Shown: piece after piece, positions 21,698 to 35,400 of the stretch
Position numbering within the stretch: position 1 is the stretch's first letter
Layout of the letters: every line of letters begins with the position of its first letter
NCBI RefSeq assembly: GCF_004193775.1
Contig: NC_041019.1
Span: forward strand, 52,985,928-53,049,927
Source: Glycine soja
Lineage: Eukaryota > Streptophyta > Magnoliopsida > Fabales > Fabaceae
Direction of reading: 5' to 3'
DNA: 64,000 nucleotides
Made by a program: the position numbers and the translations under genes
The notes under the pieces: generated by a model
Told to the model about the DNA's origin: nothing
Databases searched by the model: none
Seen by the model: only the letters and a program-made list of their open reading frames with translations

Positions 21698-24600
21698 TCA
21701 CTCTTCCATGTTTTCACTAAAATATTTCCTCAAACTCTCATCTGTTGTCATGAAATTTAGATAATTGACAAACAGGGTCTGAGCCTGAAGCATGATAGAT
21801 TAAACAATAATTGAAGAACAAGCATTATGGATTATTTGGCATTCCACAATTTCAAAATAAAAATTGACTGATCTGCAAAATAATCTATGGAATATTTCTC
21901 CATGGTTAGATATATATGACAACAATTTTACTACTGGTAAGGATAGAGACCTAAATCCTCACGTTACCCAACTCCAATTTTATGTAATATAAGAGCATTA
22001 CAGCTTAAAGAAAAACAATTTAATATGCCAAACCTGTACTCTGTCTGGATCAATATACACATCTGATATTCTTAATATATTTTGCTCCAATTTCAGCTGC
22101 TTGACATCATTTTGATCAATTCCACTATTCATTTCATTACTTTTAGATGTTGAGCTTTGACTAAGAATATTGGAAGGAGCCCACTCCAAGTATAATGGGG
22201 CATCCCTACATTGAATAGCATATGAAACAAGTCCTTCAGTGAATCAGAGTATAGATGAGGCTTAGGCACACACCTACATGCGCCACAGATTTATCGATGT
22301 ATGAGAAAGGAGGAGGGCTGTTTGAATCACGATTATTCAACCATCTGAGGGGGAAAATGAAATCATGGTTGCATGTGCAAGTAGCATTTCAAAGAGTAAT
22401 TTTCCCTCCTTCCAAACTAATGAGTTCCTAGCTTTAGTGCAATTACTGCAGCAATATAAGCAAAAAAAGTTATAGGCTTCATTCTGGATTATTTTCCATC
22501 CCTTTTTTATATATTCTACTACCCTACACTTCCCCCTTTGTGTGTTTTTGACAAAATCATTCTAATTTATTGCATTCCACTTTGCAAATAGCACAAGGTG
22601 AAGCTATAGCACATCAACTTGTACAGTTCAAGCATGCCTAATACTTATCACAAACAGTTTTCTTTCTTCGTCTCCTTTTTTTCCTTTCTTTTTATGAAGA
22701 TCAACATGCATATGAGCATATCCTAGACCGAAGGAAACAATAAATTCATTCGTGAAGGATAACCGTTAGATTTGATTGTAGGATAGAAGCTAATAAAGCA
22801 TTACTTACACAGATCAAAGGGATTTGTTACCAGAAGGAAAAAAAAAATCTTACTTGTATCGCTTGTATGCCAAAGCTCTAAAAGCTGCTTTAACTTCTGC
22901 TGGTTCGAGGAAAACAACCTGAATTATCATCTCTAAACAAATCAAAGTTTGACATAAATACAATTAAACAACAAACAAGTAATGCTAAGAACAATAACTT
23001 CTCAAACACAAAATTGCTGAAAACAAATTTGAGAAATCAATTGACAAATATACATCAAAAAGTCAAGAAGTATATTTTAGTTTCCATACGATAATAAAGT
23101 AAATTACCATCATGGACAGCAGATGCCAAAATGCAGAATATTTTGGCAACCAAAGGTCCATAAAATGAAGGATTATAATTTTTCTCCTATAAATAAAACG
23201 ATAACTGTAATACTATTGTATTTAAGATGTAAAGAGTGTGTGTAAACTGATAGAGCCCAATTCATAGATCAACAGATTCAGTTTAGGATTCTGTCATCAC
23301 ATCATCGTTAAGATTTATCTTTAGTTTAGGATTATGTTATTTGAATTCTGTCATAGCTTATATCTTTAGGATCTATCTTTAGTTTAGGATTATGTTATTT
23401 GAATTTTGTTATCATAGTTTATCTTTTAGGGAGTCGATTGAGAGAGAGGTTAATAAATATAAGACAGTAACTTGTCAACTCATTGATTTGTCCCAAGGGG
23501 AGAGTAAACCTAAATAAGGGAACAAATAAGGATCATATCTTCCTAAATTTTCTAATTAAATAAGATCATATCTTCCTAATTTTCTAAAATAAAAAACAAC
23601 GAAATATAGAAAATTCCTAAAATAAAACAATAAATATTTCTAGAATTACAGTAAAAGATAAGATGTAGTTTTGACAAAAATATTGTGATAACTTTTGGTG
23701 AATTTCTCTTGAATTGTATTGAGGAGCATGTCTCTGGGAGAGGGAGGCATTAGATCAATCTGCCAATCTCTTCTTCTATTTTAATCATAAAACTCAACCA
23801 TTTTTGGTATCTCATCATTGGTCCAACCTGCCAAATAGCTCATCATGGTCTCCATGGTTGATGCTCTAGACTCCAAAGTTATAACTCTAGAAGCCCAATT
23901 CCTCGGTTGCTGAACTCCAACATTCTATGAAACAGGAAGTGCAAGCACATGAGGCTGAACCTCGCGAAAATGTCGAGTTTTGCTGGTTCATATCTGGTAG
24001 ATCAGATCAATGATGAGATACCAAGAATGGTTGGGTTTTATTCTTAAAAATAGAAATTGGCATATTGATCTACTGCCTCCTTCTCCCATAGCACCAGCTC
24101 CTCAATACAACCAAAAGTGTCTCTCACTAACATACTGCCATATATCTATTCGGAAGGATATCATTTCATAACTATCTATATCTGTTTATGTCTTTAGCAT
24201 GACTGACTACTTGATTAATTGTGGAGGAAAGTGGGATAAATGGCCGATTCGGAAGGATTCCTATTTGGATAATAAGTACTATAACTGGTATTACTATGAT
24301 TGGTTTAATTGGTATTCTTTTATGATACTCTCCTTCAACTAACTCCCTAAATGATAGAAAGAAAGGATAAATCCTAAAGATAAACTATGATAAAAGAATT
24401 CAAATAACATAATACTAAACTAAAGATAAATCCTAACGATAACATGTGATAACAGAATCCTAAAGTAAATCTGTTGATCTATGATTTGGGCTCTATCTTA
24501 AACTTTATGACCATATTGTTGTTTGCTTGTTCTGTTGATTTAGGAAACAAGACGTTTCATAATCACATGCTTAAAAGTTTGAAGGAAGTAATACAATTAA

Positions 24601-24934
24601 GAGTTGAATGCAGGCATAAACAAATGAAAAAACTATTAGAGTTAAGGGCAGGACTAGGCTATAAGATAGAATAATAAGCTATGAAATACAAAATATAAAA
24701 AGCATAGGCACATTATAAACATCATCAAATTTGAGAAGGGGGGAACAAATACCAGGGCCAAAGTTTTTGTTGGAGGGAGAATTATTTTATCCAAACTACC
24801 AAATTTCCCAAACATCTTTGCAAGTTCATTTTCTGATGAACCTTAGGGCAAGTTCTTCACTAAAATCACATGGTCACTTCTTTTCAAGCCGTCAACTTTA
24901 CTATTAGCAAAGTCCTCCAAAGATTCCACATTCA
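21698..24934 (-). pseudogene. Broken fragment of an MRD1/RBM19-like multiple-RRM protein gene
   Basis: Four exons on the minus strand keep order, phase and GT-AG borders: 24753-24934 (VESLEDFANSKVDGLKRSDH, then KMFGKFGSLDKIILPPTKT), 22854-22918 (VVFLEPAEVKAAFRALAYK), 22034-22205 (DAPLYLEWAPSNILSQSS) and about 21701-21784 (LFVNYLNFMTTDESLRKYFS). This is the RRM region and linker of MRD1/RBM19, a nucleolar pre-rRNA processing factor. A TAA at 24843-24845 replaces the codon expected after NLP, and a TGA at 21698-21700 ends the last exon early. The N-terminal RRMs and the C-terminus are absent. Introns are retained, so it arose by DNA duplication or as a remnant of a local gene, not by retrotransposition. 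Confidence 0.75.
23248..24498. mobile_element. Composite LTR insertion: two related LTRs in inverted orientation
   Basis: The left LTR (23248-23800, plus strand) starts TGATAGAGCCC and ends CTCAACCA. The right LTR (24028-24498) is the same family inverted, ending GGGCTCTATCT, with the expected terminal A changed to T. Just inside each lies a primer-site-like TTGGTATCTCATCATTG, pointing inward from both sides, and short gag-start-like sequence (ATG near 23842) occupies the ~230-base centre. The outer flanks are perfect 5-bp repeats, TAAAC at 23243-23247 and at 24499-24503. The LTRs agree best over the outer ~170 bases and the inner ~90, and differ in the middle; the left one also carries an internal ~65-bp duplication. 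It sits in an intron of the MRD1-like pseudogene. No protein-coding capacity. Confidence 0.7.
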
Positions 24935-25931
24935 CTAAAAAGACTTTCCACCCTCAAAAGGAGGAAAACAGAAGAAAATGGTAAAAGCAGAAATACTATA
25001 TAGTCAAGAAAGCAATGAGTGCAATAGAAAAAGAGAAACATTGCAACACGGACACGGACTCTGTCTTCAAGGATACTTTTGTAGTACCCATTGACAGTTT
25101 TTTTAATAATTAAAAGTAGTGTCAAAAAATTTATAATAATTCATGGATCCTATTTAACTTAGATCCCTTCACATAGACAAAATTTTAAATTCTTGAAATA
25201 TAATGAAAGTGTCTTGTGAGTTCAGGTAATTTTCAGCGGTACAGCTTGAAATTAATGCAAACCATTGGAAAAACTAATGAATCATCTATATATATTTGAC
25301 TCAAATTCAAGATTTTCTCTTTTATTTGTTAATTTGTAAGGATAATTTAATTTAAATTTAAATTTTGTTAAATACTGACCTCCGATCCTTTTTTAAACTA
25401 TTTTGGTCATGTTGGATGGTTGAACAAGTGGAATGATTTAACCTAAATTTGCATCAAGTTTGAGAGGTTCAAGTGTGGTGGATAATAGTTAAGATTAAGT
25501 AACCTAAGTCTTAGGATGGATAAAAACTAGGATGACCCTTCTTATAAGACCAAATCATTGTCTAGCTACACTCTTAATATTCTAACTGCAAATTCTTAAA
25601 AATTCATCTAGATTTTAAGTTCAAATGTTAATTTATTTTCTATATATATATGGGAAATTTAATTCAAATTTTAATTTTGTTTAGAACTGGCATCTATATT
25701 TTTAAACTAGTTTCAACATGTTCGGTAGTTGAACCAGTGGGAAGGTTTTGAAGTTTAACCAGGTTCAATCAATCCATTGATCTTTAAATGTTAAAAAAAA
25801 TGGTTGGAGTTTCGTTTTATATAAAAATAAGTTAAATGGGTAACCTGATCATATTTGTTCATATAATTACGTAATTTATTATAAGTTTGGGGATTCATTT
25901 AATTGCATAATTATAAGTTTAAAAATAATCA
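24935..25931. other. Intergenic, AT-rich, with two diverged copies of a ~120-bp sequence
   Basis: Segments near 25335-25460 and 25655-25775 share TTTAAATTTTG..., TTTTTAAACT and a GTTGAACxAGTGG...AGGTTCAA frame, so they are old copies of one dispersed repeat. No gene is seen; the ORF at 24904-25125 lies partly over the pseudogene exon in the wrong frame. Confidence 0.45.
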
Positions 25932-26114
25932 TTAAATTGTTGCATTTATGTTTATTGAGTTAAATCTTAATTCTTTATTAACTTGCATAAAAGCATCTAC
26001 AACACACTTATTTACTGTACCAAAAATTCTCCTATATTTCTTAGACAACTCTTGATTACCCATCCATTTATCATGCCATAGGAGGATTTTATTCCCATCA
26101 CCCAACTTTAACAT
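25932..26114 (-). pseudogene. LINE reverse-transcriptase C-terminal relic (zf-RVT region)
   Basis: 60-codon frame reading LKLGDGNKILLWHDKWMGN, then LSKKYRRIF. The pattern LGxGxxIxxWxDxWxGN is the signature just downstream of the reverse transcriptase in plant LINE ORF2 proteins. Sequence on either side is not recognisable, so only a short piece survives. Confidence 0.65.
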
Positions 26115-28944
26115 AATTATTCACATTTTATTTCCTATCTATTTTATTTCCATTCAACTAAACATACACCCAGTATTTTGAATATTTTGAATATCATTCA
26201 TTTGCAAATCAAACAAGTAGTATAAAATAAAAAGTCTAAGCATTAATTTTTTTAAGGCATCAACTTGCATAATATCAAGCAATTTGTTCACATCAATTTA
26301 GGCTAAAGAATTAAGAATTAAATGTACAATGAAGACTTTGATTAAAAGTTATCACTAATTAAAAGAGAATTAAGTAAAAGCGAAATTAGAAACAAAAGAT
26401 TGAAGAAAAACTATTTAGGTTTTTTATCGAAGACATTTTCAAATTAAGAGATACTCTAGAATTCACAAAGGGCAATCTTGAGCCAAGTCCTATTTTATGA
26501 AAATGCTTTATGTCAAATGTTGTCGGGATTTCACTTCATGAAACGCCATTCTTCATGTATAACCAATGCATAACAATTCTCAACATCAACTCATACACTC
26601 ATTTCAATATATTTCAATACACAAAAATTCAACAATTCCTAACCCTTAGAAGATTTGGATCAAATTCCCCCATTAAATACCTAATCCCTTAAGAGATATT
26701 AATCGGGAAATTTTCACTAAACACAAGCATTAATAGAGAGATCATTGAATATAAACTCATTCCTAAATCTAAAATCTAATAATTGCTCTACTTCAAATCG
26801 AGAGTCAAAAAGAGTTTCACAACCACATTCCAACTCAAAAACATAATCATGGTTCATCAAGTCAAAGAAATTAAAGCTTAAAAGTAGACAAGTAATATAT
26901 TAAAATGAGGATAGAGTTAGAATTTTACAAGAAATACATGAGTGGGTCTCACTAAATTCAATCCCAACAACTAAAGACCTAACTACTCCTACCATAAAGA
27001 GAAAGAAAATTCATATATAGAGAAATGAAGGAGAAGGAAGAAAAAGGCATGAGAGCTAATTAAAGAGGTCACTCTCACAGCTTTTTGCAGAGAAAAATAC
27101 TTGAAAAATGTGAAATTACAAAGCATCAAAACAAAAACGCATAAATTCCCTAAATAGGATTCAACATGTGCTAATTTAAAAACATCACTTGCAGACTAAC
27201 GCTTAAGTGCCACTTGAAGGCCTCCTCTAGTTCCTTCTCTTCTTTGACATGCATTAATTTAGCGCTTAGTGTCATATTTTTTAGGCTTAAGAGCCATTTG
27301 CCTTCCTTCACAAGCTAGAATTTTGACATTTTGACCATTTTGTCCTTGCTCTTTCTCCTATCATCCATCAACAATTCCTCTTTGTCCTACAATAAAAAAT
27401 TAAACCTAATTAACATAAAACTTTATTGAATCAACTATCCTAAGAAAATTTTATTTGTTTACATATAAATTATCAAAAAGGACAATTAAAGATCCTAAGA
27501 ATTAAAATATTAAGATAATTTATCTCCAAAATAATTATTCAAATAAAATTCACAAGATAATTATCACCATTCAAATTTTGGTTTCAACCTGGGCCACGGA
27601 TACAATGTGAATCACAGAACATTTGACTCATTAAATTATCAGTGCAGCAGTTTTTGAATTGTTATCGTTGATCATGAGACCGGATTGTTGGTATGTCAGT
27701 GCATGTCCGTATCGTATAATTTTTTTCAAAGTAACATGTTGTTTTAAAGAAAATGTTTTTTTTAGAGGTTTAAAGAAAATTGATAATAACATTAATAATT
27801 ATTTTTAAAACAACCTTGTTAAAAAATATATTGTAGTTTTGAATTTACTAAAATATATACTTGGAAGAAAAACCAATGAATAAGATTTTTTTTAGAAACA
27901 GTGAATGAATGAGAATACTGTCGAACTAAATCATGTTCTCTTAAAATCAATAGAATTAAAAGAACATTAATTTTATTAAATACTAGTAACAAATATTTTA
28001 AGACAAACTGAAATATCTAAAGATACGCATATGAGATGGTGAAAGTATTGCTATTATATCCACAAAACCGTTTATACGAAATAAACATTTAACGAAATGT
28101 ATGAAATGAAAATTCAAATTGGAAGAACCTGATTGATATATAATTCAGTCAAAATTAATCAATACTCTCGAATAAGTTAAGGTAATTAGTTGAAATACTA
28201 TATCATTTAAGAGCCAGTACAATACTAATTCTAACTATTTAATTAATTTTTTCTCTCAAAAAAACTATTTAATATTTTTTTATTGTATATATAAGAGCAG
28301 GGGTTAGTTAATTGCATGATATTATATAATTAACAACTCGATCAATAGGAGATTTTCATATAGTATATGGCTTTTTAAAACATTGGACTTTTCAAAAATG
28401 AACTTGTAAAACATTCTTTTGTCAATTTCATGGACTGAAGACCTAAGAAAGGAATTTCATGAACTGCTCCTTTGTACAATTCTCCTTACATTACAATTAT
28501 AAAATACGGATCTTTTTTAAGAAAAAAATGTTGAAGTTGTTCAATTTTTAAATAATTATCAATCTACACTTATATATAGAGAGACTTATTTAAATGATGA
28601 TCATGGGAATAATATGTAGACTTATAATAATAATAATAAAAAATTTTACTATAGTATTTTAATATTTTATATTTATTGATTTATTTAAGGATTTTAGTTT
28701 TAGTCTGCATCTAGGTATAAACTCATGTAATTTTTTAAAATTGTGTTGTGATTTTTTTTCATTATTTAAATTTGATCACATCGGATAAGTTAATAAGTAA
28801 TTAAAACACAATAAAAAAAAGTATACGTGACTATTATGTAGATTTCTTAATGAATGAATTATCCATCATTATTACGTCATTAGTTAATATTGTTATTTAT
28901 CAACACTTGTAAAAAAATTAACAAAGTGGTATGCGCACAATTTG

Positions 28945-28981
<37 letters not shown>

Positions 28982-30436
28982 TGTGAGTGGCAGAAAAGGG
29001 ATGCCCGATGTCATGCAAGGCAATAAATTGGAGGGGATTTGTATAGTTACATAATGGAATAATATTAGATGTAATAAGTGAAAACATCAAATAGAATTCG
29101 TGTAATTTACTCATAATAATATGTAGAGTTTTAATAATAATTTTTTATAATAAATTTAACTGTAATATTAATTTGATATCATATATTTATTGATTTGCTT
29201 AAAGGTGTAAGCCTACTAGCCTACAAGATTTATTTAAAGATTTATAACAATACTCAAATCGACCTATTATTCGAGCAGGTAAAATTGTGCTACTTGTGTA
29301 TATCATTCATTAATCATTATGTTGATGTAATGTATGCGCGCGCAAAGTAACCATAAAATCACAAGGTTTCTTATACATGAAAACCAAAATAGGCATTAAT
29401 TCTAGAATACAGGGATGCGCTCAATCAGGTAAAGAAATTCGGACGCGAAGTTTGAGCATCTGCTTGTTGTTTCAAATATGATATAGCAAAAGTTAAATAA
29501 TAATCATAAAAGTTTAATACATATATATATATATATCAACGTGTGGTTGATCAAGTCATACTGAACTCATTTTTTTTAAATAAATTCTTAAATTTAAATT
29601 TTGTAAATGGAAAAAAGATAATGAGAAAGAAAGATTCTATTAGAATGGTTAGTCAAATTTTTTAATAAAAATTAATTATTCATTAATATCATCATGATGA
29701 TAAAAAATACTCAAGTTATAAAACATTTATATTATTATCAATTAAAAGAATTCATTTATGTAACTTTTAAGCTAATTGTCATAGCTAGTAATCAATAAAC
29801 TTGCTAAAAATAATAATTTGTAATTTACATGATAATATTAAAAGTGTTTACATTATGCATTTATATATTAGGCTAAAATATGTTTTAATTTTTTATGTTA
29901 TCTATTCTATTTAGTTTGATTTTTATATTTTTTTAAAAAATATTTAGTCCTTTATGTTTTTAAAGTGAACTATGTATCAAAATTTATATATTAAAATGTA
30001 AAAAAAAAAAGTGAATCAAAATTAATGATCCTTCAGAAACAATTATTATTTTTTACTTTGAGAAATGATTTTGAGCCCTCTGATGATTGATTGGAGACAA
30101 AAATCCCATCAAATTAAAACTATAGAATTATAGAATCTAATTAATGTTTGAACAAAAAATAAGTCATAAACATGATAAAAAATTATGTGAGAAGGGAACT
30201 CAAGAAGGAGTGACTAAAAAATTAAAAAAAAAAAATCTATGATCGAATTCTTTTTCAACTAATCATGAAACTCGTTTTTCACTTAATTTTCTATATACTA
30301 TTTTCAACAATGATAATAATTGGTTAGGGCTATATCATTAAAAAAAAGTAAAAATAGTTAGGGGTATATCCTATTTCTAGCTAGCTACTATCTATTCAAT
30401 TAAGGAAGAAGCGGAAAGAGAACTAGGAGTGAAAAA
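26115..30436. other. Intergenic, AT-rich
   Basis: No supported gene over 4.3 kb. Contains TA runs at about 28948-28979 and 29519-29536 and many short ORFs without domains. Around 27000-27400 base composition is less AT-rich and looks repeat-derived, but I cannot name a family. Confidence 0.5.
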
Positions 30437-30634
30437 CATGAGTCGTGTGGGAGGGCACAGCACAGGGGTACCTTGAGAAGTTGAACACAAAGACAGATCA
30501 CAATAGTTGTAATGTGCTGGAACACGAAATTGCCATACATAAATGCAAGCAAATAGCCACACCTAACCATACATACACCTTAGTGGTCCTTCCCTCTCCT
30601 ACTAGACTTGCCAATTGCTCTCAAAAAATCCACA

Positions 30635-30636
<2 letters not shown>

Positions 30637-30719
<83 letters not shown>
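30637..30719. repeat. (CT)n microsatellite
   Basis: Perfect CT run of about 83 bases. The plus-strand ORF across it (30445-30735) is just translated repeat (Ser-Leu)n. Confidence 0.97.
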
Positions 30720-30721
<2 letters not shown>

Positions 30722-32397
30722 ACCTTTTACAATAGTCAAGTCCAACAAGGGTGAACTATGTGTCCTCTTCCCATAAGTTCAACCTTGGGCTGAATATTGA
30801 GTGTGAAAGGTCATGTAGCATTGTGGGTCTTCTAATGGTAAACTTTCTCTCTATCCACCTTTGTATATGCTCCTATATTTCAGTGCCACCATGACAATGA
30901 CGCATTCTTAATTTGGGGTTTGAATTTTCCAACCCTCACAGGTTGTCATAAGCGCATTATTCCACCTTCTTCAGCCACTGTTCACTCTAGCTACCCTTGT
31001 TTCTGTTCATGTTTCAAACGAAAGTTATGCGATGTTTTGTGCATGTATATATCTTCCATCTTTAGCACTTTTCATTTTGACTTTAAATTGTATGTATTTT
31101 TTGGTATAAAATTTTCTATACTGCTAATAATAAAAAATCATAATATGTATAATTTTTAAAATAGTTACTAAACAAGTCAATAGTTTTATTATAATGATAA
31201 TGATAATTTGTTATTGAATAATAATATAATAAAATATTTTTACTCTATAAGTATATATAATAATTTCTCTTTCATTTTCTAGTGATCAAATGACTTGATA
31301 GATTAAGTTGTTGGATCCTCTGTATGGAAATAACCGCAGTGACACGACATCTATCTGGAGGAGTCGTGGAAACCGTGTTGCAACATCAAATTTAGGTAGA
31401 TGTTAGGACCAAATACAAAACACGAAATTCCTATGAAATATATTAACAGAATATTCAAATGTTTTTAAATTTTTTAAAATATTTTTTTATTATTGAAAGC
31501 TATTAAATAAGTGATAAATTATAATTTGAATTTCTGTTAAGATAAAAACATGTTTAGTGTAGCACGTTGCCTTGACAAAAAATATATATGATCCGAATAG
31601 AAAGACTGATATAGAAAGGAAAGAAGAACAAAAAAGAAAGTAAATCAGGATGAGTACTGATGGATGAGAAAAAAAATAAACATAAAAGGATTTATCAAAA
31701 AACAAAACTTGTTTACTGCCTTTTATTAATCATCATTAGTACTTTTTTCAATCGAAAATTTAACTATTAGTATATTCATTATTAATCTACATTAATTATA
31801 AAATGTATTATATACAGCAAATTTCATTTTTTTATCCTAACCAAATTATTGTTACCATATATCATCATATTGTTAATATTAACGTATATGTGTTAATAGT
31901 TCAACTTCAAATTCTATTAAATAAAGTGTAAAAGTAAACATAAAAATTGGAGTGTAAAAAAATTAAGGATCGGAGATAATGTTGTTGGGGGGGGGTGTAA
32001 CACTTTTATATCTTTCGTGTTTAGTTAATTCCAATTATATATTGGAATATTAATTGGGTAGAAACATTGTATTTGTCTGACGTAAGATCGTATCATAATA
32101 TTAAGATTTTGTGCATGTATGTAGTAATGATTTATTAGTAAATTATTAAACTATTTTCATAAATTATCAAAATTTAATTTCATGTAGGGATCCAAGACTA
32201 GTATTTTTTTCATGGACAATTATATGTTACAATACTAAAAGTCAAAAGTATGTCTAAATGTTCATATGTAATAAAGATAACTAAAGAGGTTGTCAAATAC
32301 CAAAAATATTATATATAAAAAATTATTTCACAAAATATAATGTATTTAATTTAATATATGTAATATAATTATGTAGCTTGGATAAAATGTTGTCATG

Positions 32398-32470
<73 letters not shown>

Positions 32471-34803
32471 ATGAATAAAATTATATTTGTATAATTTTGG
32501 CAACTACTGTATTATTCTTATAACTTGATATACAATGTGATTTTTATTATTGATTCAACCGTTAAATTATATTTATATATTATTAAGATCATTTATTTTA
32601 AATTTTATCAAAATTAAACAATAACAAAAAGATAATCAAATTATTCATATTTTAATATATTTTAAAATATTTATACTACATCAATTTTAGTTTATACGAA
32701 TAAAACAATAAATGATTTTGGATTAATAAAAAAATTTTGATCTATATGAAAATAACTTTCAACTCAATAATTAATTTTAAGAAAATATTTTTTAATTAAA
32801 AATTATAAAATGATATAATATTTATTAAAGTTATATCACTATGATTTAATTCATCCTTTATATTTATATATATATATATATTGATTTATTTATGTTTGAA
32901 TTTATAAAATGGAAAAAGTATCCGGACAACGCCGGTATGGACACTAGTAATACTACACTTTGGATTGGATTGCAAGTAGGCTTAGGCAGGATTTCCAATT
33001 TTCAAGAGATTACTTTGTCAGCGGCGATTTTGATTGAAAACTTCATCAATTGACAAATAAAACCACGGTGTTATTAATGAGATGTCGCTGTTGCAGTTAT
33101 GTCCGTTTGCTGCAACCTATATAAATTTCATACCAGAAATCGAATTTCAACATCGGCAATGACTTTTTTCCCCTAACATTTGCTATTTCTTGAAACAAAA
33201 GTAAATGCACTTTTGTGTTTAGAAGATTCAGAGCACCAATTGTTGCAGTTCAATTTTTAAGAAAAATAAAGATTCAGCGGATTATTAATTTGCATACTGT
33301 CTGAAAAACTGAAACACAACATACAAGTCATGAACCACGAGTTATGATAATAAAAAGGTCTGTTGAAGATTAAATGCAGAAAACTTAAGTGGGGTTTTAG
33401 TTAGTATATATTAAATTACTGTAGAATTAATTTTGACGATTTGATAGTTTTTTTAGATAAGATTTGACAGCTACTGTAAACTTTTAATAGTATTGATTTA
33501 TATTTTTTTTTATACATATGTTGATTTATATTGTTTGAATTATTAAGTTGAAACTCTAATTTTAATTACTTAAAGATCGAATAACATTAAAAAAGTTTAA
33601 AGAGGTCCACCTAATTAATTTTGTGTTTATCAAATCCTCCCTAGTCTTTAGTCTTAACATAAAGAAATGTTACTTTCTAATCCCCATATGTTATATTACA
33701 TGACACTTTGGGTATTTTAATGTCTCAAAATATATGTTTTATCCGTGAAAGACTGCACATCTGATTTTATATGGCTAGATGTTAGTCCAAATTTGCAACT
33801 ACAAGGGCTATTTGTCAAATTAATGTTCATGATTAGAACAGTGCTTTTATCAGCTTGTTGTTGGATGGAGTGGCATACACAACACAATTAGTTCTCCTCC
33901 TATCTCATATATGTTATTTTATTATACTGCTATGGGTTATTTATTGGGGTAGAGGATTTGTGCATTGATGTTATTTCACCTTGCATTGATAATTGTGGTC
34001 ATACTTTGCATTTCTTTACATTTTTTATTTATTATTTTTAATAAATATAAATTAGATAGAATGCGATTTTTAAACATGACCTTATAATATTAAAATTTAA
34101 TATGAGAGGATTTCAAAATAATAATAATAATAATAACAATAATAATAATATTATTATTATTATATCAAAACAATCAATAAAAACACTATTTCTTTTATAT
34201 TTACTCCTAATATATAAATAATCGAAGGGAATTATAATTATATACTCACCATCATCACTAAGTATGTTGAATTAAATAGTTATGATTAATAAATATGATG
34301 TGATATGATTAATAAATAATTTTATCTTTTTAAATATGTGATCATAAATTTAATTTTTTTAATTCATATTAAAAAATATTTGTCAGAAAAATCAAACCGT
34401 TATCTGAATTTGGGTGTGTCGAAGGATTAATCCTTAACTTTCAATCCAAAAATATCTTTATTTCAAAAAAATATCTATAAAATTATATATATACCTTTTA
34501 TTCATTTGCCGGTCACCAGACACAGCATGTGAATTTTTAATGCAAGTAGCAAGTCCATACCACATCAGGCAGAACAAGTAAATGACCAACAACTTGGCTG
34601 TGAGCAAATAGGATAATTTGCTGTGCTATTTCTCTCTCTCTCTCTCTATCTCGTTTAATTGGTCGTTCAATTCTGGCCTGTTTTCCTCCTTTCACACAGC
34701 TTTAAGCCCAACTAGATTCTAAGATTCATGCGTTTAAGTGAAGGACACCAAACACGTTACATTAACAACATGGAAATTAAAGTCCCTTCTTCTTATATAG
34801 TAG
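30720..34803. other. Intergenic, AT-rich
   Basis: No supported gene. Contains a TA run at about 32401-32464, an AAT-type run near 34119-34162, a short (TC)n near 34631-34647 and a 7-9 G run near 31987. ORFs at 30920-31159 and 31490-31705 show no domain. Confidence 0.5.
32401..32464. repeat. (AT)n microsatellite
   Basis: AT run of about 64 bases. Confidence 0.95.
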
Positions 34804-35273
34804 GTAAAATTATATTTTTGGTCTCCCAGTTTATTTTTAGTTTTTAATTTGGTCTCCATTAATTTTATTCACAAATTGGGTCCTCTTATTTTATAAAATC
34901 GTACAATATTGATCCCCTAGATCACAATTGAACGTTGAGCGTTAGTAAGTGATGTTGACGGTCACATGTCATGTTCTTAATTAATGATGACTATCACGTG
35001 TCATATTCTGATTGAATGTCAACTTCATATAAGATGAAATGTATTGTTGTTTTCATTGACCAATCAGAACATGACACGTGACAATCATCATCCAATAAGA
35101 ACTTGACATGTGACAGTCAACATTACTTGTTAACGGTCAACGTCCAATTATGATCTAGGGGATCAACATTGCACGATTTAAAAAAAATAAGAGGACTTAA
35201 TTCGTAAATTAAATTACTGGAATACTAAATTTGAAACTCGAGATAAACTGAAAGACCAAAGATACAATTTTAC
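34804..35273. mobile_element. Foldback-type MITE, ~470 bp, nearly palindromic
   Basis: The two halves are inverted copies: GTAAAATTATATTTTTGGTC at the left end mirrors GACCAAAGATACAATTTTAC at the right. The inner parts also pair, for example ATGATGACTATCACGTGTCA against TGACACGTGACAATCATCAT. The centre lies near 35040. No coding capacity. The long terminal inverted repeats suggest a Mutator-like MITE; I could not fix the target duplication. Each arm carries a CACGTG G-box core (34995-35000 and 35075-35080). Confidence 0.75.
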
Positions 35274-35364
35274 TAACAATACCAAATATAAAAACTATCC
35301 TTCATATACATTCCGGTCGAACTTTATTTGATAAGCATTTTTTAATGTGACATATAATTATATC

Positions 35365-35400
<36 letters not shown>

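Noticed and set aside
24474..24674. 66-codon plus-strand ORF near the inverted LTR
   Set aside because: Crosses the LTR end and pseudogene intron; no domain.
30445..30735. 96-codon ORF ending in a Ser-Leu repeat
   Set aside because: Half of it is the translated CT microsatellite; the remainder has no similarity I recognise.
30750..31020. Possible conserved gene leader or miRNA precursor in less AT-rich sequence
   Set aside because: No known miRNA sequence, no extended frame and no clear fold-back could be supported by reading.
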